DNA from: JAGWBJ01 sp964291465
GTDB lineage: Bacteria > Chloroflexota > Dehalococcoidia > Lucifugimonadales > JAGWBF01
Direction: 5' to 3'
Assembly (NCBI GenBank): GCA_964291465.2
Contig: OZ219938.1
Coordinates: 115,918-179,917 of the forward strand
DNA length: 64,000 nucleotides
Translations under genes and position numbers: made by a program
The notes under the pieces: model-generated
What the model was told of the DNA's origin: nothing
Databases searched by the model: none
What the model saw: the letters and a program-made list of their open reading frames with translations, nothing else
Shown here: piece by piece, positions 43,882 through 52,721 of the stretch
How the letters are laid out: every line of letters starts with the position of its first letter
How positions within the stretch are numbered: the first letter of the stretch is position 1

Positions 43882-44877
43882 ATGACGAACAGAGGCACCA
43901 TATTCTCGGGCATGCGCCCCACGGGACGCCTGCACATCGGCAACTACCTGGGGGCCCTGACCAACTGGGTTGACCTCCAGGCCGACTACGACTGCATATA
44001 CTGCGCCGTCGACGTCCACGCCCTCACCACCCTCGACTCTCCCGAAGACGTCAAGGAGATACGGCCCAACATCCGCGAGATGGTCCTGGACTGGCTGGCG
44101 GCGGGGCTGGACCCCGGGCGGAGCATCATATTCGTCCAGTCCCAGGTCCCCGAGGTCCTCACCCTGCACACCCTGCTCAGCATGGTGACCCCCCTGGGCT
44201 GGCTAATGCGCGTCCCCACCTTCAAGGAGAAGGTGCGGCAGATGAGCGAGACCGAGGAGAGCGTCAACTACGGGCTGGTGGGCTACCCGGTGCTCCAGAC
44301 CGCCGACATCATCCTCTACAAGGCCAACGCCGTACCCGTGGGCGAGGACCAGCTGCCCCACCTGGAGCTGGCCCGGGAGATCGTGCGAAGGTTCAACAAC
44401 ATGTTCGGCCCCACCTTCCCCGAGCCCCAAGCCAAGCTCACCGAGGTGCCCATGATCCGGGGCCTGGACGGCCAGCAGAAGATGAGCAAGAGCCTGGACA
44501 ACCACATCGACATCGCCTTCACCCCCGAGGAGACCGTCAAGCGCGTGCGCACCGCGTTCACCGACCCCCAGCGCACCAAGCGCGACATTCCCGGGAGGCC
44601 CGACGTCTGCAACGTGTACTCCCTGCACAAGATCTTCAACCCGGGCGACGTCGACACGGTCCACGGGGAGTGCACCACCGCCGCCCGGGGGTGCGTGGAC
44701 TGCAAGCTGCACCTGGCCGAGGGCATAAACAGCTCCCTGGAGGCCCTCAGGGAGCGCCGCCGCGAGCTGGAGGCCCGCCCGGGCTACGTGGAGGACGTGC
44801 TGGAAGAGGGGGCCCGGAAGGCCAAGGCCATCGGAAGGGAGACCATCGCCGAGGTCATGAACAAGATGGGCCTCTGA
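43882..44877 (+). CDS. trpS: Tryptophan--tRNA ligase
   Basis: 331 residues, the usual bacterial TrpRS length. Class I signatures are RLHIGNYLG (HIGH) near residue 16 and QKMSKSLDN (KMSKS) near 193; TrpRS-specific strands include FSGMRPTG at the start and VGEDQLPHLELAR. The start is the ATG at 43882 (the frame continues upstream into the amidase gene). It charges tRNA-Trp, one copy of which is at 30450. The stop overlaps the next start (TGATG). Confidence 0.95.
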   Translation: MTNRGTIFSGMRPTGRLHIGNYLGALTNWVDLQADYDCIYCAVDVHALTTLDSPEDVKEIRPNIREMVLDWLAAGLDPGRSIIFVQSQVPEVLTLHTLLSMVTPLGWLMRVPTFKEKVRQMSETEESVNYGLVGYPVLQTADIILYKANAVPVGEDQLPHLELAREIVRRFNNMFGPTFPEPQAKLTEVPMIRGLDGQQKMSKSLDNHIDIAFTPEETVKRVRTAFTDPQRTKRDIPGRPDVCNVYSLHKIFNPGDVDTVHGECTTAARGCVDCKLHLAEGINSSLEALRERRRELEARPGYVEDVLEEGARKAKAIGRETIAEVMNKMGL

Positions 44878-45683
44878 TGGACCTTCCCCACGGCTCCTCC
44901 GGGGCCTCCGCCCTGGACGTGGCGGTGACAGCGGCCAGCCGGGCCGGCGCCGTGCTCGCCGAGCGGTTTCACGGCCCCCTGGCCGTCACCTACAAGGGCC
45001 CGTACAACCCCGTCACCGACGCCGACCTCATGGCAGAGAAGGCGTGCCTGGAGGTCCTCCGCGACGAGTTCCCCTCCTCGGGCATCCTGTCCGAGGAGTC
45101 GGACCCGGTGTCAGGCGAGTCGGGCTACACCTGGGTCGTGGACCCGCTGGACGGGACCCGCAACTACACGGCCGGCATACCCCACTTCGCCGTGGTCGTC
45201 GCCCTGGCCCAGGGCGGCCGGGTGCTCCTTGGAGTCACCCACGACCCCGTCCTGGACGAGACGTTCACGGCCCAGGCAGGCGGCCCGGCGCTGCTGAACG
45301 GGGCGCCCATCTCCGTCTCGCCCAGGGACGGGATTTCCGGCTCCGTCCTGGCCTTCGACATGGGGTACGCCTCGGAGCGGGCCCTTCACGCGCTGCAAAT
45401 GGTCACCTCCCTGTGGCCCGAGTTCCAGAGCCTGCGCCTGATGGGCTCCGCCGCCCTGGGGATGGCCTACGCCGCCTGCGGCAGGGTGGACCTGTACTTC
45501 CACCACCACGTGTCCCCGTGGGACATCGCGTCGGGCCTGCTGCTGGTCGGCGCCGCCGGGGGCCGCACCGTCGACCGCAGCGGGAGCCCCGCGCGCCTGG
45601 ACAGCGGCAGCGTGATCGCCGCCGGCCCGCCGCTGGTGGACGCCTTCCTCGCCGCCACCGAGGGCGCGGCATGGAGAGGGTAG
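44877..45683 (+). CDS. Inositol monophosphatase family protein
   Basis: 268 residues starting in the TGATG overlap with trpS. Metal-binding motifs are complete: ILSEESDP, WVVDPLDGTRNYTAGIPHF and HHVSPWDIASGLLLVGAAGG. Members dephosphorylate inositol phosphate, fructose-1,6-bisphosphate, NADP or PAP; the sequence alone does not separate these. Its coupling to trpS seems positional rather than functional. Confidence 0.9.
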   Translation: MDLPHGSSGASALDVAVTAASRAGAVLAERFHGPLAVTYKGPYNPVTDADLMAEKACLEVLRDEFPSSGILSEESDPVSGESGYTWVVDPLDGTRNYTAGIPHFAVVVALAQGGRVLLGVTHDPVLDETFTAQAGGPALLNGAPISVSPRDGISGSVLAFDMGYASERALHALQMVTSLWPEFQSLRLMGSAALGMAYAACGRVDLYFHHHVSPWDIASGLLLVGAAGGRTVDRSGSPARLDSGSVIAAGPPLVDAFLAATEGAAWRG

Positions 45684-45785
45684 AGGAGCGGCCGGGCGCC
45701 GGCGTTTCGCCACAGGCGCCGCCATAGGCAATCGGCAGTCACCAGATATCCGGTTCTATAGTCGGTCGTAGAGTAAGGAGGGGGC

Positions 45786-46334
45786 ATGGCCCGGTTACCA
45801 AACCTAGCGCGAGAGGACCTCAAGCCGGAAGACCAGAAGCACGTCGACGCAATCGTCGGGACCCGGGGCGGCATCAGGGGCCCCTTCGGCGTCCTCCTGC
45901 ACAGCCCGGACCTAGCCTCTCGGGTGGCAGCCACCGGGGCCTACGTGCGCTTCGAGGGGGAGATACCCAACGCCCTTAGAGAGGTGGCCATCCTGGTGAC
46001 CGGCCGGGAGATCAGGAACCAGTACGAGTTCAGCGCCCACGCCCGCCTGGCCCGGGAGGCCGGGGTCTCCGAGGAGACCATCCAGGCCATCGTCCAGGGC
46101 AGGGCCCCCGACGCCCTTGCCGGCGACGAGCAGCTCGTGGCACGGTACGCCCAGGAGCTGGTGAGGGACCACGGCGTGGCCGACACCACCTATCAGGCCG
46201 TCCAAGGCCGGTTCGGAGTCCAGGGAACGGTCGACCTGACGGTGCTCATCGGCCACTACGTCCTCGTGGGCATGGTCCTCTCGGCCTTCCAGGTGGACCT
46301 GCTGCCGGGCATGCAGCCTGAGCTGCCCCTGTAG
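45786..46334 (+). CDS. Carboxymuconolactone decarboxylase-like (AhpD fold) protein
   Basis: 182 residues. The fold signature is LREVAILVTGREIRNQYEFSAHARLAREAGVSEETIQAI; the E and H of YEFSAHA correspond to catalytic positions in the family. The redox CxxC of AhpD proper is absent, so a peroxidase role is unlikely. A TATAGT box at 45757-45762 and AAGGAGGGGG precede the ATG. It may act on lactones or other aromatic-degradation products. Confidence 0.82.
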   Translation: MARLPNLAREDLKPEDQKHVDAIVGTRGGIRGPFGVLLHSPDLASRVAATGAYVRFEGEIPNALREVAILVTGREIRNQYEFSAHARLAREAGVSEETIQAIVQGRAPDALAGDEQLVARYAQELVRDHGVADTTYQAVQGRFGVQGTVDLTVLIGHYVLVGMVLSAFQVDLLPGMQPELPL

Positions 46335-46366
46335 GTGGAGACCCCCGGGGCCGCAGCCATGCGGCA

Positions 46367-46396
46367 TTGACCGCCCCATATTAACGGGACTATAAT
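46367..46396 (+). promoter_or_regulatory. Near-consensus promoter of purF (leaderless)
   Basis: TTGACC (46367-46372), 18 bases, TATAAT (46391-46396). Transcription should start near 46403, at or within three bases of the GTG at 46406. Confidence 0.7.
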
Positions 46397-46405
46397 GTGG
46401 CTCTC

Positions 46406-47857
46406 GTGAGCACTGCGACGGGCGCTCCCCAGCCTGGGACTTTGCTCGACCACCCCCGGGAAGAGTGTGGTGTGGTAGGCGTGTATACCCCTGGGGGCGA
46501 CGCCAGCCGCATAGCCTTCTTCGGCCTCTTCGCCCTCCAGCACCGGGGACAGGAGAGCGCAGGCATAGCCACCTCCGACGGCCAGTCCATCAGCGTGCAT
46601 ACCGACATGGGCCTGGTCACCCAGATATTCCGCGAGGAGGAGCTTTATCCCCTCGCCGGAGACATGGCCATAGGCCACACCCGCTACTCCACCACGGGCT
46701 CCAGCCAGGAGTGCAACGCACAGCCTCTCCTCGTCCAGGGCGTCCACGGCGAGCTGGCCCTGGGACACAACGGCAACGTGGTCAACGCCCTGGACCTCCA
46801 GCGGCAGCTGCGGGACCGGTGGGGCTGCAACTTCACCACCACCACCGACTCCGAGGTCATCGCCTATCTGCTGGCCAACGCCCCCGGCGAGACGTGGGCG
46901 GAGCGCACCCGGTACTGCCAGAGGACCCTGCAGGGCGCCTTCTCGGTGGTCGTCCTTACCCACGACACCCTCATCGGGATGCGCGACCCCCTGGGGGTCC
47001 GGCCCCTGTGCATAGGGCGGCTCGACGGCGGCTGGGTCATCGCCTCGGAGACCTGCGCCCTGGACCACCTGGGCGCCGACTTCCTGCGGGAGGTGGAGCC
47101 CGGCGAGACCGTGATGGTCGACGCCAAGGGCATGACCTCCCAAAAGAGGCCCGGGGCCAACGGCCGCCGGGCCCTGTGTGTCTTCGAGCTCATCTACTTC
47201 GCCCGCCCCGACAGCATGCTGGACGACACTTTGGTCTACTCCAGCCGTCTGCAGATGGGCGCCCAGCTCGCCGTGGAGCACCCCGTGGACGCCGACGTGG
47301 TGATCGGGATACCTGACTCCGCCAACGCAGCCGCCGTCGGCTACGCCCAGGAGTCCGGCATCCCCTACAGCGAGGGGCTGGTGAAGAACCGGTACGTCGG
47401 CCGCACCTTCATCGAGCCGGACCAGCGTCTGCGGGACCTGGGGGTGCAGCTCAAGTTCAACCCCCTGCCCAGCGTGGTCAAGGGCAAGCGCGTCATCGTC
47501 GTGGACGACAGCATCGTCCGGGGCACCACGACCCCCCACGTGGTGAGCCTGCTGAGGCGGGCGGGCGCGGCGGAGGTCCACATGCGCGTGTGCGCCCCGC
47601 CCATCCGCCATCCCTGCCACCTGGGCGTGGACATGGCCACCCGGCGGGAGCTCATAGCGGCCAACAAGAGCGTCGACGGCATCCGGGACTTCGTCGGCGC
47701 CGACTCCCTGGGATACCTGAGCGTCGACGGGCTGCTGAAGGTCGTCCGGGGCACCAACGGCGGGTTCTGCGACGCCTGCTTCACCGGCAACTACCCCATA
47801 CCCGTCCAGCTGGAGATGGACAAGCTGGTGCTGGAACACGCCCGGGACCCTGCCTGA
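46406..47857 (+). CDS. purF: Amidophosphoribosyltransferase
   Basis: 483 residues from GTG 46406. An earlier GTG at 46397 abuts the -10 box and would not be transcribed. After a 20-residue propeptide comes Cys21 (EECGVVGVY), the N-terminal nucleophile of the glutaminase domain, then LQHRGQESAG and GHTRYSTTG. The PRPP loop is VIVVDDSIVRGTT. Cys residues in CVFELIYF, RHPCHLG and GFCDACF match the 4Fe-4S type PurF. It performs the first step of purine synthesis. Confidence 0.94.
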   Translation: MSTATGAPQPGTLLDHPREECGVVGVYTPGGDASRIAFFGLFALQHRGQESAGIATSDGQSISVHTDMGLVTQIFREEELYPLAGDMAIGHTRYSTTGSSQECNAQPLLVQGVHGELALGHNGNVVNALDLQRQLRDRWGCNFTTTTDSEVIAYLLANAPGETWAERTRYCQRTLQGAFSVVVLTHDTLIGMRDPLGVRPLCIGRLDGGWVIASETCALDHLGADFLREVEPGETVMVDAKGMTSQKRPGANGRRALCVFELIYFARPDSMLDDTLVYSSRLQMGAQLAVEHPVDADVVIGIPDSANAAAVGYAQESGIPYSEGLVKNRYVGRTFIEPDQRLRDLGVQLKFNPLPSVVKGKRVIVVDDSIVRGTTTPHVVSLLRRAGAAEVHMRVCAPPIRHPCHLGVDMATRRELIAANKSVDGIRDFVGADSLGYLSVDGLLKVVRGTNGGFCDACFTGNYPIPVQLEMDKLVLEHARDPA

Positions 47858-47914
47858 GCCTCGGTCCCCCTGGGAACCCCTTCCCCTTACCGGTCCGCAG
47901 GGACATCCCGCTCC

Positions 47915-47945
47915 TTGACGCCCATTCCCCGCCGTCCTGTATACT
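47915..47945 (+). promoter_or_regulatory. Possible promoter of purM
   Basis: TTGACG (47915-47920), a long 19-base spacer, TATACT (47940-47945). It would give a 45-base leader to the GTG at 47996. Confidence 0.4.
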
Positions 47946-47995
47946 CCTGTGACCGCCCCATATGCTTCTATGAACACAAGAAAGGGGGGTATGCG

Positions 47996-49012
47996 GTGCC
48001 GCTCGGCGAGACCTATCGGTCGGCGGGGGTCGACCTGGAAGCCCTGGATGATATGAAGGAGAGGATCGGCGCCCTCTCCCGCGTCACCCACGGCCCCCAG
48101 GTCCTTGGCACGCCGGGCGGCTTCGCCGGCCTGTACCGCCTGGAGGGCTACAGGCAGCCGGTGCTGGTCTCCAGCACCGACGGGGTCGGGACCAAGCTGC
48201 GCATCGCCTCCCTCCTGGGCCACCACGAGTCCCTGGGCATCGACCTGGTCAACCTGAACGTGAACGATATCCTGACCAGGGGCGCCAAGCCCCTCTTCTT
48301 CCTGGACTACATGTCCATGGGAGAGCTGGACCGCCAGCGCACCGACTCCCTGCTGCGGGGCATGGCATGGGCATGCCGCGAGGCGGGCTGCTCCCTCATC
48401 GGCGGCGAGACGGCGCAGATGCCCGGGTTCTACACCAAGGACTCCTTCGGCCTGGCGGGCTTCGTGGTAGGCGTGGTGGAGCTGGACGCCATGATCGACG
48501 GCTCACGGACGGCCGAGGGCGACGTGCTGGTGGGCATACCCTCCAACGGCCTGCACACCAACGGGTTCTCGCTGGTGCGCAAGGTGTTCGACATCGATGC
48601 AGACCCCGCCGTGCTGTACAAGCGCTACGATGAGCTGAACCACACCCTGGGAGAGGCGTTGCTGGCTCCCCACCGATGCTACTCCCCCCTGATGGAGCCG
48701 GTGTTGCCCATGATAAGCGCCATGGCCCACATCACCGGCGGCGGGCTGGCGGAGAACCTGCCCCGGGTCCTGCCCGCCGGGCTGTGCGCCCGCCTGGAGG
48801 CGGATGCGTGGGAGGTGCCCCCCATCTTCCGCATCGTCCAGCGCGAGGGCAACATCGACGACGATGAGATGTTCCGGGTGTTCAACATGGGCCTCGGGAT
48901 GGTCGCGGCCTGCGCTCCCGAGGACGCCCCGGCCGTGGTCGCGGCCACCGAGGGCAGGGTGGTCGGCCAGGTAGTGGGGCAGACGGGCGGGGAGCGGGTC
49001 GTCATTGAGTAG
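47996..49012 (+). CDS. purM: Phosphoribosylformylglycinamidine cyclo-ligase
   Basis: 338 residues from the GTG at 47996, with AAAGGGGGGT five bases upstream; the longer frame to 47915 overlaps the promoter. PurM signatures: VSSTDGVGTKLRIA, NVNDILTRGAKPLFFLDY, LIGGETAQMPGFY and HITGGGLAENLPRVLP. It closes the imidazole ring to AIR. The stop lies within a duplicated GAGTAGGCCGGGG sequence just before purH. Confidence 0.95.
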   Translation: MPLGETYRSAGVDLEALDDMKERIGALSRVTHGPQVLGTPGGFAGLYRLEGYRQPVLVSSTDGVGTKLRIASLLGHHESLGIDLVNLNVNDILTRGAKPLFFLDYMSMGELDRQRTDSLLRGMAWACREAGCSLIGGETAQMPGFYTKDSFGLAGFVVGVVELDAMIDGSRTAEGDVLVGIPSNGLHTNGFSLVRKVFDIDADPAVLYKRYDELNHTLGEALLAPHRCYSPLMEPVLPMISAMAHITGGGLAENLPRVLPAGLCARLEADAWEVPPIFRIVQREGNIDDDEMFRVFNMGLGMVAACAPEDAPAVVAATEGRVVGQVVGQTGGERVVIE

Positions 49013-49076
49013 GCCGGGGGAGTAGGCCGGGGCAGGCGTGCGGCGGCTAGGATCCGCCCGGCAAATCGGAGGAGTA

Positions 49077-50621
49077 TTGAAGGCCGTTCTCAGTGTCTAC
49101 GACAAGACGGGGTTGGTGGAGCTCGCCCGCAGGCTCCACGCCGCCGGCGTCGAGCTGGTGAGCACCGGCGGGACCCACCGCTCCCTCTCCCGGGACGGCA
49201 TCCCCGTCCAGCAGGTCTCGAACCTCACCGGCTTCCCCGAGATCCTGGACGGGCGGGTCAAGACCCTCCACCCGGCCATCCACGGGGGGATCCTGGCCAG
49301 GCGCGACGACCCCGGCCACATGGAGGAGATGACCCGCCAGGGACTTGGAGCCATCGACCTCGTGGTGGTGAACCTGTACCCCTTCGTCGAGACGGTGAGC
49401 AAGGCCGGCGTGACCCTGGAGGACGCCCTGGAGAACATCGACATCGGCGGGCCCACGCTCCTCAGGGCCGCCGCCAAGAACTTCCCCTTCGTGACGGTGG
49501 TCGTAGACCCCTCGGACTACGATTGGGTGGCCGAGGGCATAGCAGGAACGGGCCTGTCCCAGGCGGAGCGCCGGGGCCTGGCCCGCAAGGCCTTCGAGCA
49601 CGTGTCCCGCTACGACACCGCCGTCGCCCGGTACCTGGCGGAGGACGGCCGCGGGGATGTCTCCGAAACACCGGACGGCCCCCCGGAGGAGCTGGTCCTG
49701 TCCTATCGGAGGCGCAGGCAGCTCAGGTACGGAGAGAACCCACATCAGGCGGGCGCGCTGTACGTTCCGGCCTCGGACGGCGGCGGCATCGCCCACGCCG
49801 TGCAGCTCCACGGCCGGGAGCTCTCCTTCAACAACCTGATGGACGCCGACGCCGCCTGGCGGGCGGTCCGTGACTACGCCGACACGGCGGTGGCCATCAT
49901 CAAGCACGCCAACGCCTGCGGCCTCGCCTGCCACGACGATCAGGCCGAGGCCTATCGCAGGGCCTACTCGGGAGACACCGTTTCGGCTTTCGGCGGCATC
50001 GTCGGGTTCAACGGCACGGTCACCGGGGATACGGCCCGGCAGATGAGCGGCGTGTTCTACGAGGTGGTGGTGGCGCCGGACTACGAACCGGAGGCCCTGG
50101 AGGTGCTGAAGAAGAAACGCAACCTCCGGGTCCTGGCGGTCCCTCCGTCACCGGGAGACGATGGACGGTTCGACTTGCGGCCGGTCACGGGGGGCCTTCT
50201 GGTCCAGAGTCCCGACGTGCTGTCCGAGGACCCTTCGGCGTGGAGGTGCGTTACCGCCAGGCAGCCCTCCCCGGAGCACCTGGCGGACCTGTCTTTCGCC
50301 TGGACCGCCGTCAAGCACATAAGGTCCAACGCCATCGTCGTCGCCAAGGACCGGACCCTGCTGGGCATGGGGGCCGGGCAGCCCAACCGGGTCACCAGCG
50401 TCCGCCTGGCCCTGGACTTGGCCGGCGACGCCGCCCGGGGCGGCGTTCTGGCGTCGGACGCCTTCTTCCCCTTCCCCGACAACGTGGAGACGGCCGCCGC
50501 ATCGGGCATTGCCGCCATAGCCCAGCCCGGCGGCTCCATACGTGACGAGGAGGTCATCAAGGCGGCCGACGACGCCGGCATGGCGATGGTCTTCACCGGC
50601 ATGCGTCACTTCAAGCACTAG
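49077..50621 (+). CDS. purH: Bifunctional AICAR formyltransferase/IMP cyclohydrolase
   Basis: 514 residues from TTG 49077, which yields the usual KAVLSVYDKTG start and follows GGAGGAG. The N-terminal cyclohydrolase domain has STGGTH and KTLHPAIHGGILARRD; the C-terminal formyltransferase has RYGENPHQ, IIKHANACG and SAFGGIV. It catalyses the last two steps to IMP. purN, often between purM and purH, is absent here. Confidence 0.94.
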   Translation: MKAVLSVYDKTGLVELARRLHAAGVELVSTGGTHRSLSRDGIPVQQVSNLTGFPEILDGRVKTLHPAIHGGILARRDDPGHMEEMTRQGLGAIDLVVVNLYPFVETVSKAGVTLEDALENIDIGGPTLLRAAAKNFPFVTVVVDPSDYDWVAEGIAGTGLSQAERRGLARKAFEHVSRYDTAVARYLAEDGRGDVSETPDGPPEELVLSYRRRRQLRYGENPHQAGALYVPASDGGGIAHAVQLHGRELSFNNLMDADAAWRAVRDYADTAVAIIKHANACGLACHDDQAEAYRRAYSGDTVSAFGGIVGFNGTVTGDTARQMSGVFYEVVVAPDYEPEALEVLKKKRNLRVLAVPPSPGDDGRFDLRPVTGGLLVQSPDVLSEDPSAWRCVTARQPSPEHLADLSFAWTAVKHIRSNAIVVAKDRTLLGMGAGQPNRVTSVRLALDLAGDAARGGVLASDAFFPFPDNVETAAASGIAAIAQPGGSIRDEEVIKAADDAGMAMVFTGMRHFKH

Positions 50622-50695
50622 GCATCCCGGGCCCGCAGCGGCCCGGTGACCGGACAGACCGGCTGGACAAACCAGGGGTATCGCTGAGGCTGGTT

Positions 50696-51439
50696 ATGGC
50701 GACGGTAGAGATAGTGATCCCGGTGTACAACGAGGAGCACACGCTGCCCCGCAGCGTAGACACCCTCACCGGTTTCCTGCGGGAGAACCTGGAGAACCCG
50801 TGGACGGTCATAATCGCCGACAACGGGTCCATCGACGGCACGCCGGACGTGGGACGGATGCTCTCCGACAAGTACGACGGGGTGAAGTACGTACACATTC
50901 CCGAGAAGGGCCGGGGCAGGGCCCTGCGGTACATGTGGACCGCCAGCAACGCGGACATCGTCAGCTACATGGACGTAGACCTGTCCACGGACCTGGCCCA
51001 CTTCCCAGAGCTGGTCCGGGCCATCGAGGACGGGGCCGACATCGCCACCGGCAGCCGCCTGGCCAAGGGGGCCCAGGTGACCCGGTCCCTCAAGCGGGAG
51101 TTCATCTCCCGCTGCTACAGCGCCCTCTTCCGCCTGATGTTCTTCACGCCCTTTCGGGACGCCCAGTGCGGGTTCAAGGCCCTCCGCCGGGACGCGGCCA
51201 AGTCTCTCCTGCCCCTGGTCAAGGACAACGGCTGGTTCTTCGACTCCGAGATGCTGATAATCGGGGCGAGAAACGGCTTTCGCATCGCGGAGCTGCCGGT
51301 CCGGTGGGAGGACGACCCGGACAGCCGGGTCAGGATCGTGTCGACAGCGTGGACCGACCTGAAGGGTCTACTGAGATTGCGGTTTGGCGGCATCCCCCGG
51401 ACCGCGGCCGGGGGCGACGGCGGAAACGGAGCGGGCTAG
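50696..51439 (+). CDS. Glycosyltransferase family 2, dolichyl/polyprenyl phosphate sugar synthase-like
   Basis: 247 residues of GT-A fold: VEIVIPVYNEEHTLPRSVD, IIADNGSIDGT, metal-binding DVDLSTD and acceptor-side DAQCGFKALRRDAA. These match DPM1-type enzymes that transfer a hexose to a lipid phosphate. No C-terminal membrane helices follow, so it is a soluble or peripheral form. Its stop overlaps the small convergent gene by CTAG. Confidence 0.85.
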   Translation: MATVEIVIPVYNEEHTLPRSVDTLTGFLRENLENPWTVIIADNGSIDGTPDVGRMLSDKYDGVKYVHIPEKGRGRALRYMWTASNADIVSYMDVDLSTDLAHFPELVRAIEDGADIATGSRLAKGAQVTRSLKREFISRCYSALFRLMFFTPFRDAQCGFKALRRDAAKSLLPLVKDNGWFFDSEMLIIGARNGFRIAELPVRWEDDPDSRVRIVSTAWTDLKGLLRLRFGGIPRTAAGGDGGNGAG

Positions 51440-51603
51440 CTGGACTGGGACTCCAGGCGGATCCGCTTTCCGTCGACTACGATCTTGATGTCCGCGCCCG
51501 TCTGATTCGAGACGTCGAAGGACATGGCGGGGAGTATGGGAGCAGGACTCAGCTTGATCGCTCCGCTGCCCTGGGCCTTGATAACGACCTCTGATCTTGC
51601 CAT
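51436..51603 (-). CDS. Small protein of unknown function
   Basis: 55 residues (MARSEVVIKAQGSGAIKL then PAMSFDVSNQTGADIKIVVDG). GGAGG lies nine bases before the ATG and an AT-rich TATATTATAC box another 25 bases up. The alternating hydrophobic pattern suggests a small beta domain. It faces the glycosyltransferase gene and shares CTAG with its stop. I do not recognise the family. Confidence 0.6.
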   Translation of the reverse strand: MARSEVVIKAQGSGAIKLSPAPILPAMSFDVSNQTGADIKIVVDGKRIRLESQSS

Positions 51604-51752
51604 TTTGCGCGACCTCCGAGCTGGAGTGGTCCGGAACCGGGTATAATATACCACAGCAGCCCCCCGGTAGCGACCGGACCCCGGACCGTGGAGCCCGGTC
51701 CGGTCAGGCCCCGATCTGATCAGGCCCCGGTCCAACGAGGAAGGAGATGACC

Positions 51753-52721
51753 ATGAAGGCTATTCGCATGCACCAGCAGGGCCCGCCTAACGTGCTCAAG
51801 TACGAGGACTGCCCGGACCCTGCCCCGGGGACGGGAGAGGTCGTGGTGGACATCGAGGCCTCGGGCGTCAACTTCCTGGACCTCAACATCCGATCGGGGG
51901 CCTATCCTCCGCCGGAGATGCCGTCCATCCCGGGGCGGGAGGCGGCCGGGCGCGTCTCCGCCGTCGGCGAGGGCGTCGAGGACGTGAAGGTCGGGGACGT
52001 GGTCGCCTACTGCGGGGTGGTCGGCGCATATGCCCAGAGGGCGGCCGTCCCGACCAGCGCCCTCATCAAGATGCCCGAGGGGCTGGACGCGACGACGGGG
52101 GCCGCCGTGCTGCTCCAGGGTATGACGGCCCACTATCTGGCCTATGGCTCCTATCAGTTGAAGGAGGGGGACTCCTGCCTGGTCCACGCCGGGGCCGGGG
52201 GCACCGGCGCGCTCCTGGTCCAGATGGCCAAGCGGGCGGGGGCCCGGGTCTTTGCGACCGTCTCCACCGACGAGAAGGCGGCCATCGCCCGGGAGGCCGG
52301 CGCCGACCACGTCATCATCTACACCCGCGAGGACTTCGAGGAAGCCGTCAAGGAGGCCACCGGCGGAGCGGGGCTCCAGGTCGTGTACGACTCCGTGGGC
52401 AAGACCACCTTCGAGAAGAGCATGAGGTGCCTGGCGCCCAGGGGATACCTGGTGCTCTTCGGCCAGGCCAGCGGACCCGTCCCGCCCATGGAGCCGGCCA
52501 GGCTTGGCGCGGGCTCCCTGTTCCTGACACGGCCGAGCCTCACGGACTACACCGCGACTCGGGAGGACCTGGTGCGGCGGGCGACAGACGTGCTCGACTG
52601 GACCAGGTCGGGAGAGCTCAGAGTCCGGATAGGGGCCACCTTTCCCCTGGCCGAGGCCGCCGAGGCGCATCGTCACATGGAGAGCCGTCAGTCCACGGGG
52701 AAGCTGGTGCTGGCGCCCTAA
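51753..52721 (+). CDS. Quinone oxidoreductase-like MDR family protein
   Basis: 322 residues. Two ATGs are possible; 51753 is better spaced (six bases) from AAGGAG than 51747. The NADPH-binding loop is VHAGAGGTGALLVQMAKRAGA. The GVNFLDLNIRSGAY and GREAAGRVSAVGEGV segments are those of zinc-free quinone reductases; the zinc-ligand Cys/His positions are absent. It reduces quinones or enones with NADPH. Its stop overlaps the convergent kinase gene (CTAA). Confidence 0.88.
   Translation: MKAIRMHQQGPPNVLKYEDCPDPAPGTGEVVVDIEASGVNFLDLNIRSGAYPPPEMPSIPGREAAGRVSAVGEGVEDVKVGDVVAYCGVVGAYAQRAAVPTSALIKMPEGLDATTGAAVLLQGMTAHYLAYGSYQLKEGDSCLVHAGAGGTGALLVQMAKRAGARVFATVSTDEKAAIAREAGADHVIIYTREDFEEAVKEATGGAGLQVVYDSVGKTTFEKSMRCLAPRGYLVLFGQASGPVPPMEPARLGAGSLFLTRPSLTDYTATREDLVRRATDVLDWTRSGELRVRIGATFPLAEAAEAHRHMESRQSTGKLVLAP

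Noticed and set aside
43564..44877. TrpRS frame extended upstream to 43564
   Set aside because: The extension overlaps the amidase gene; TrpRS homology starts at 43882.
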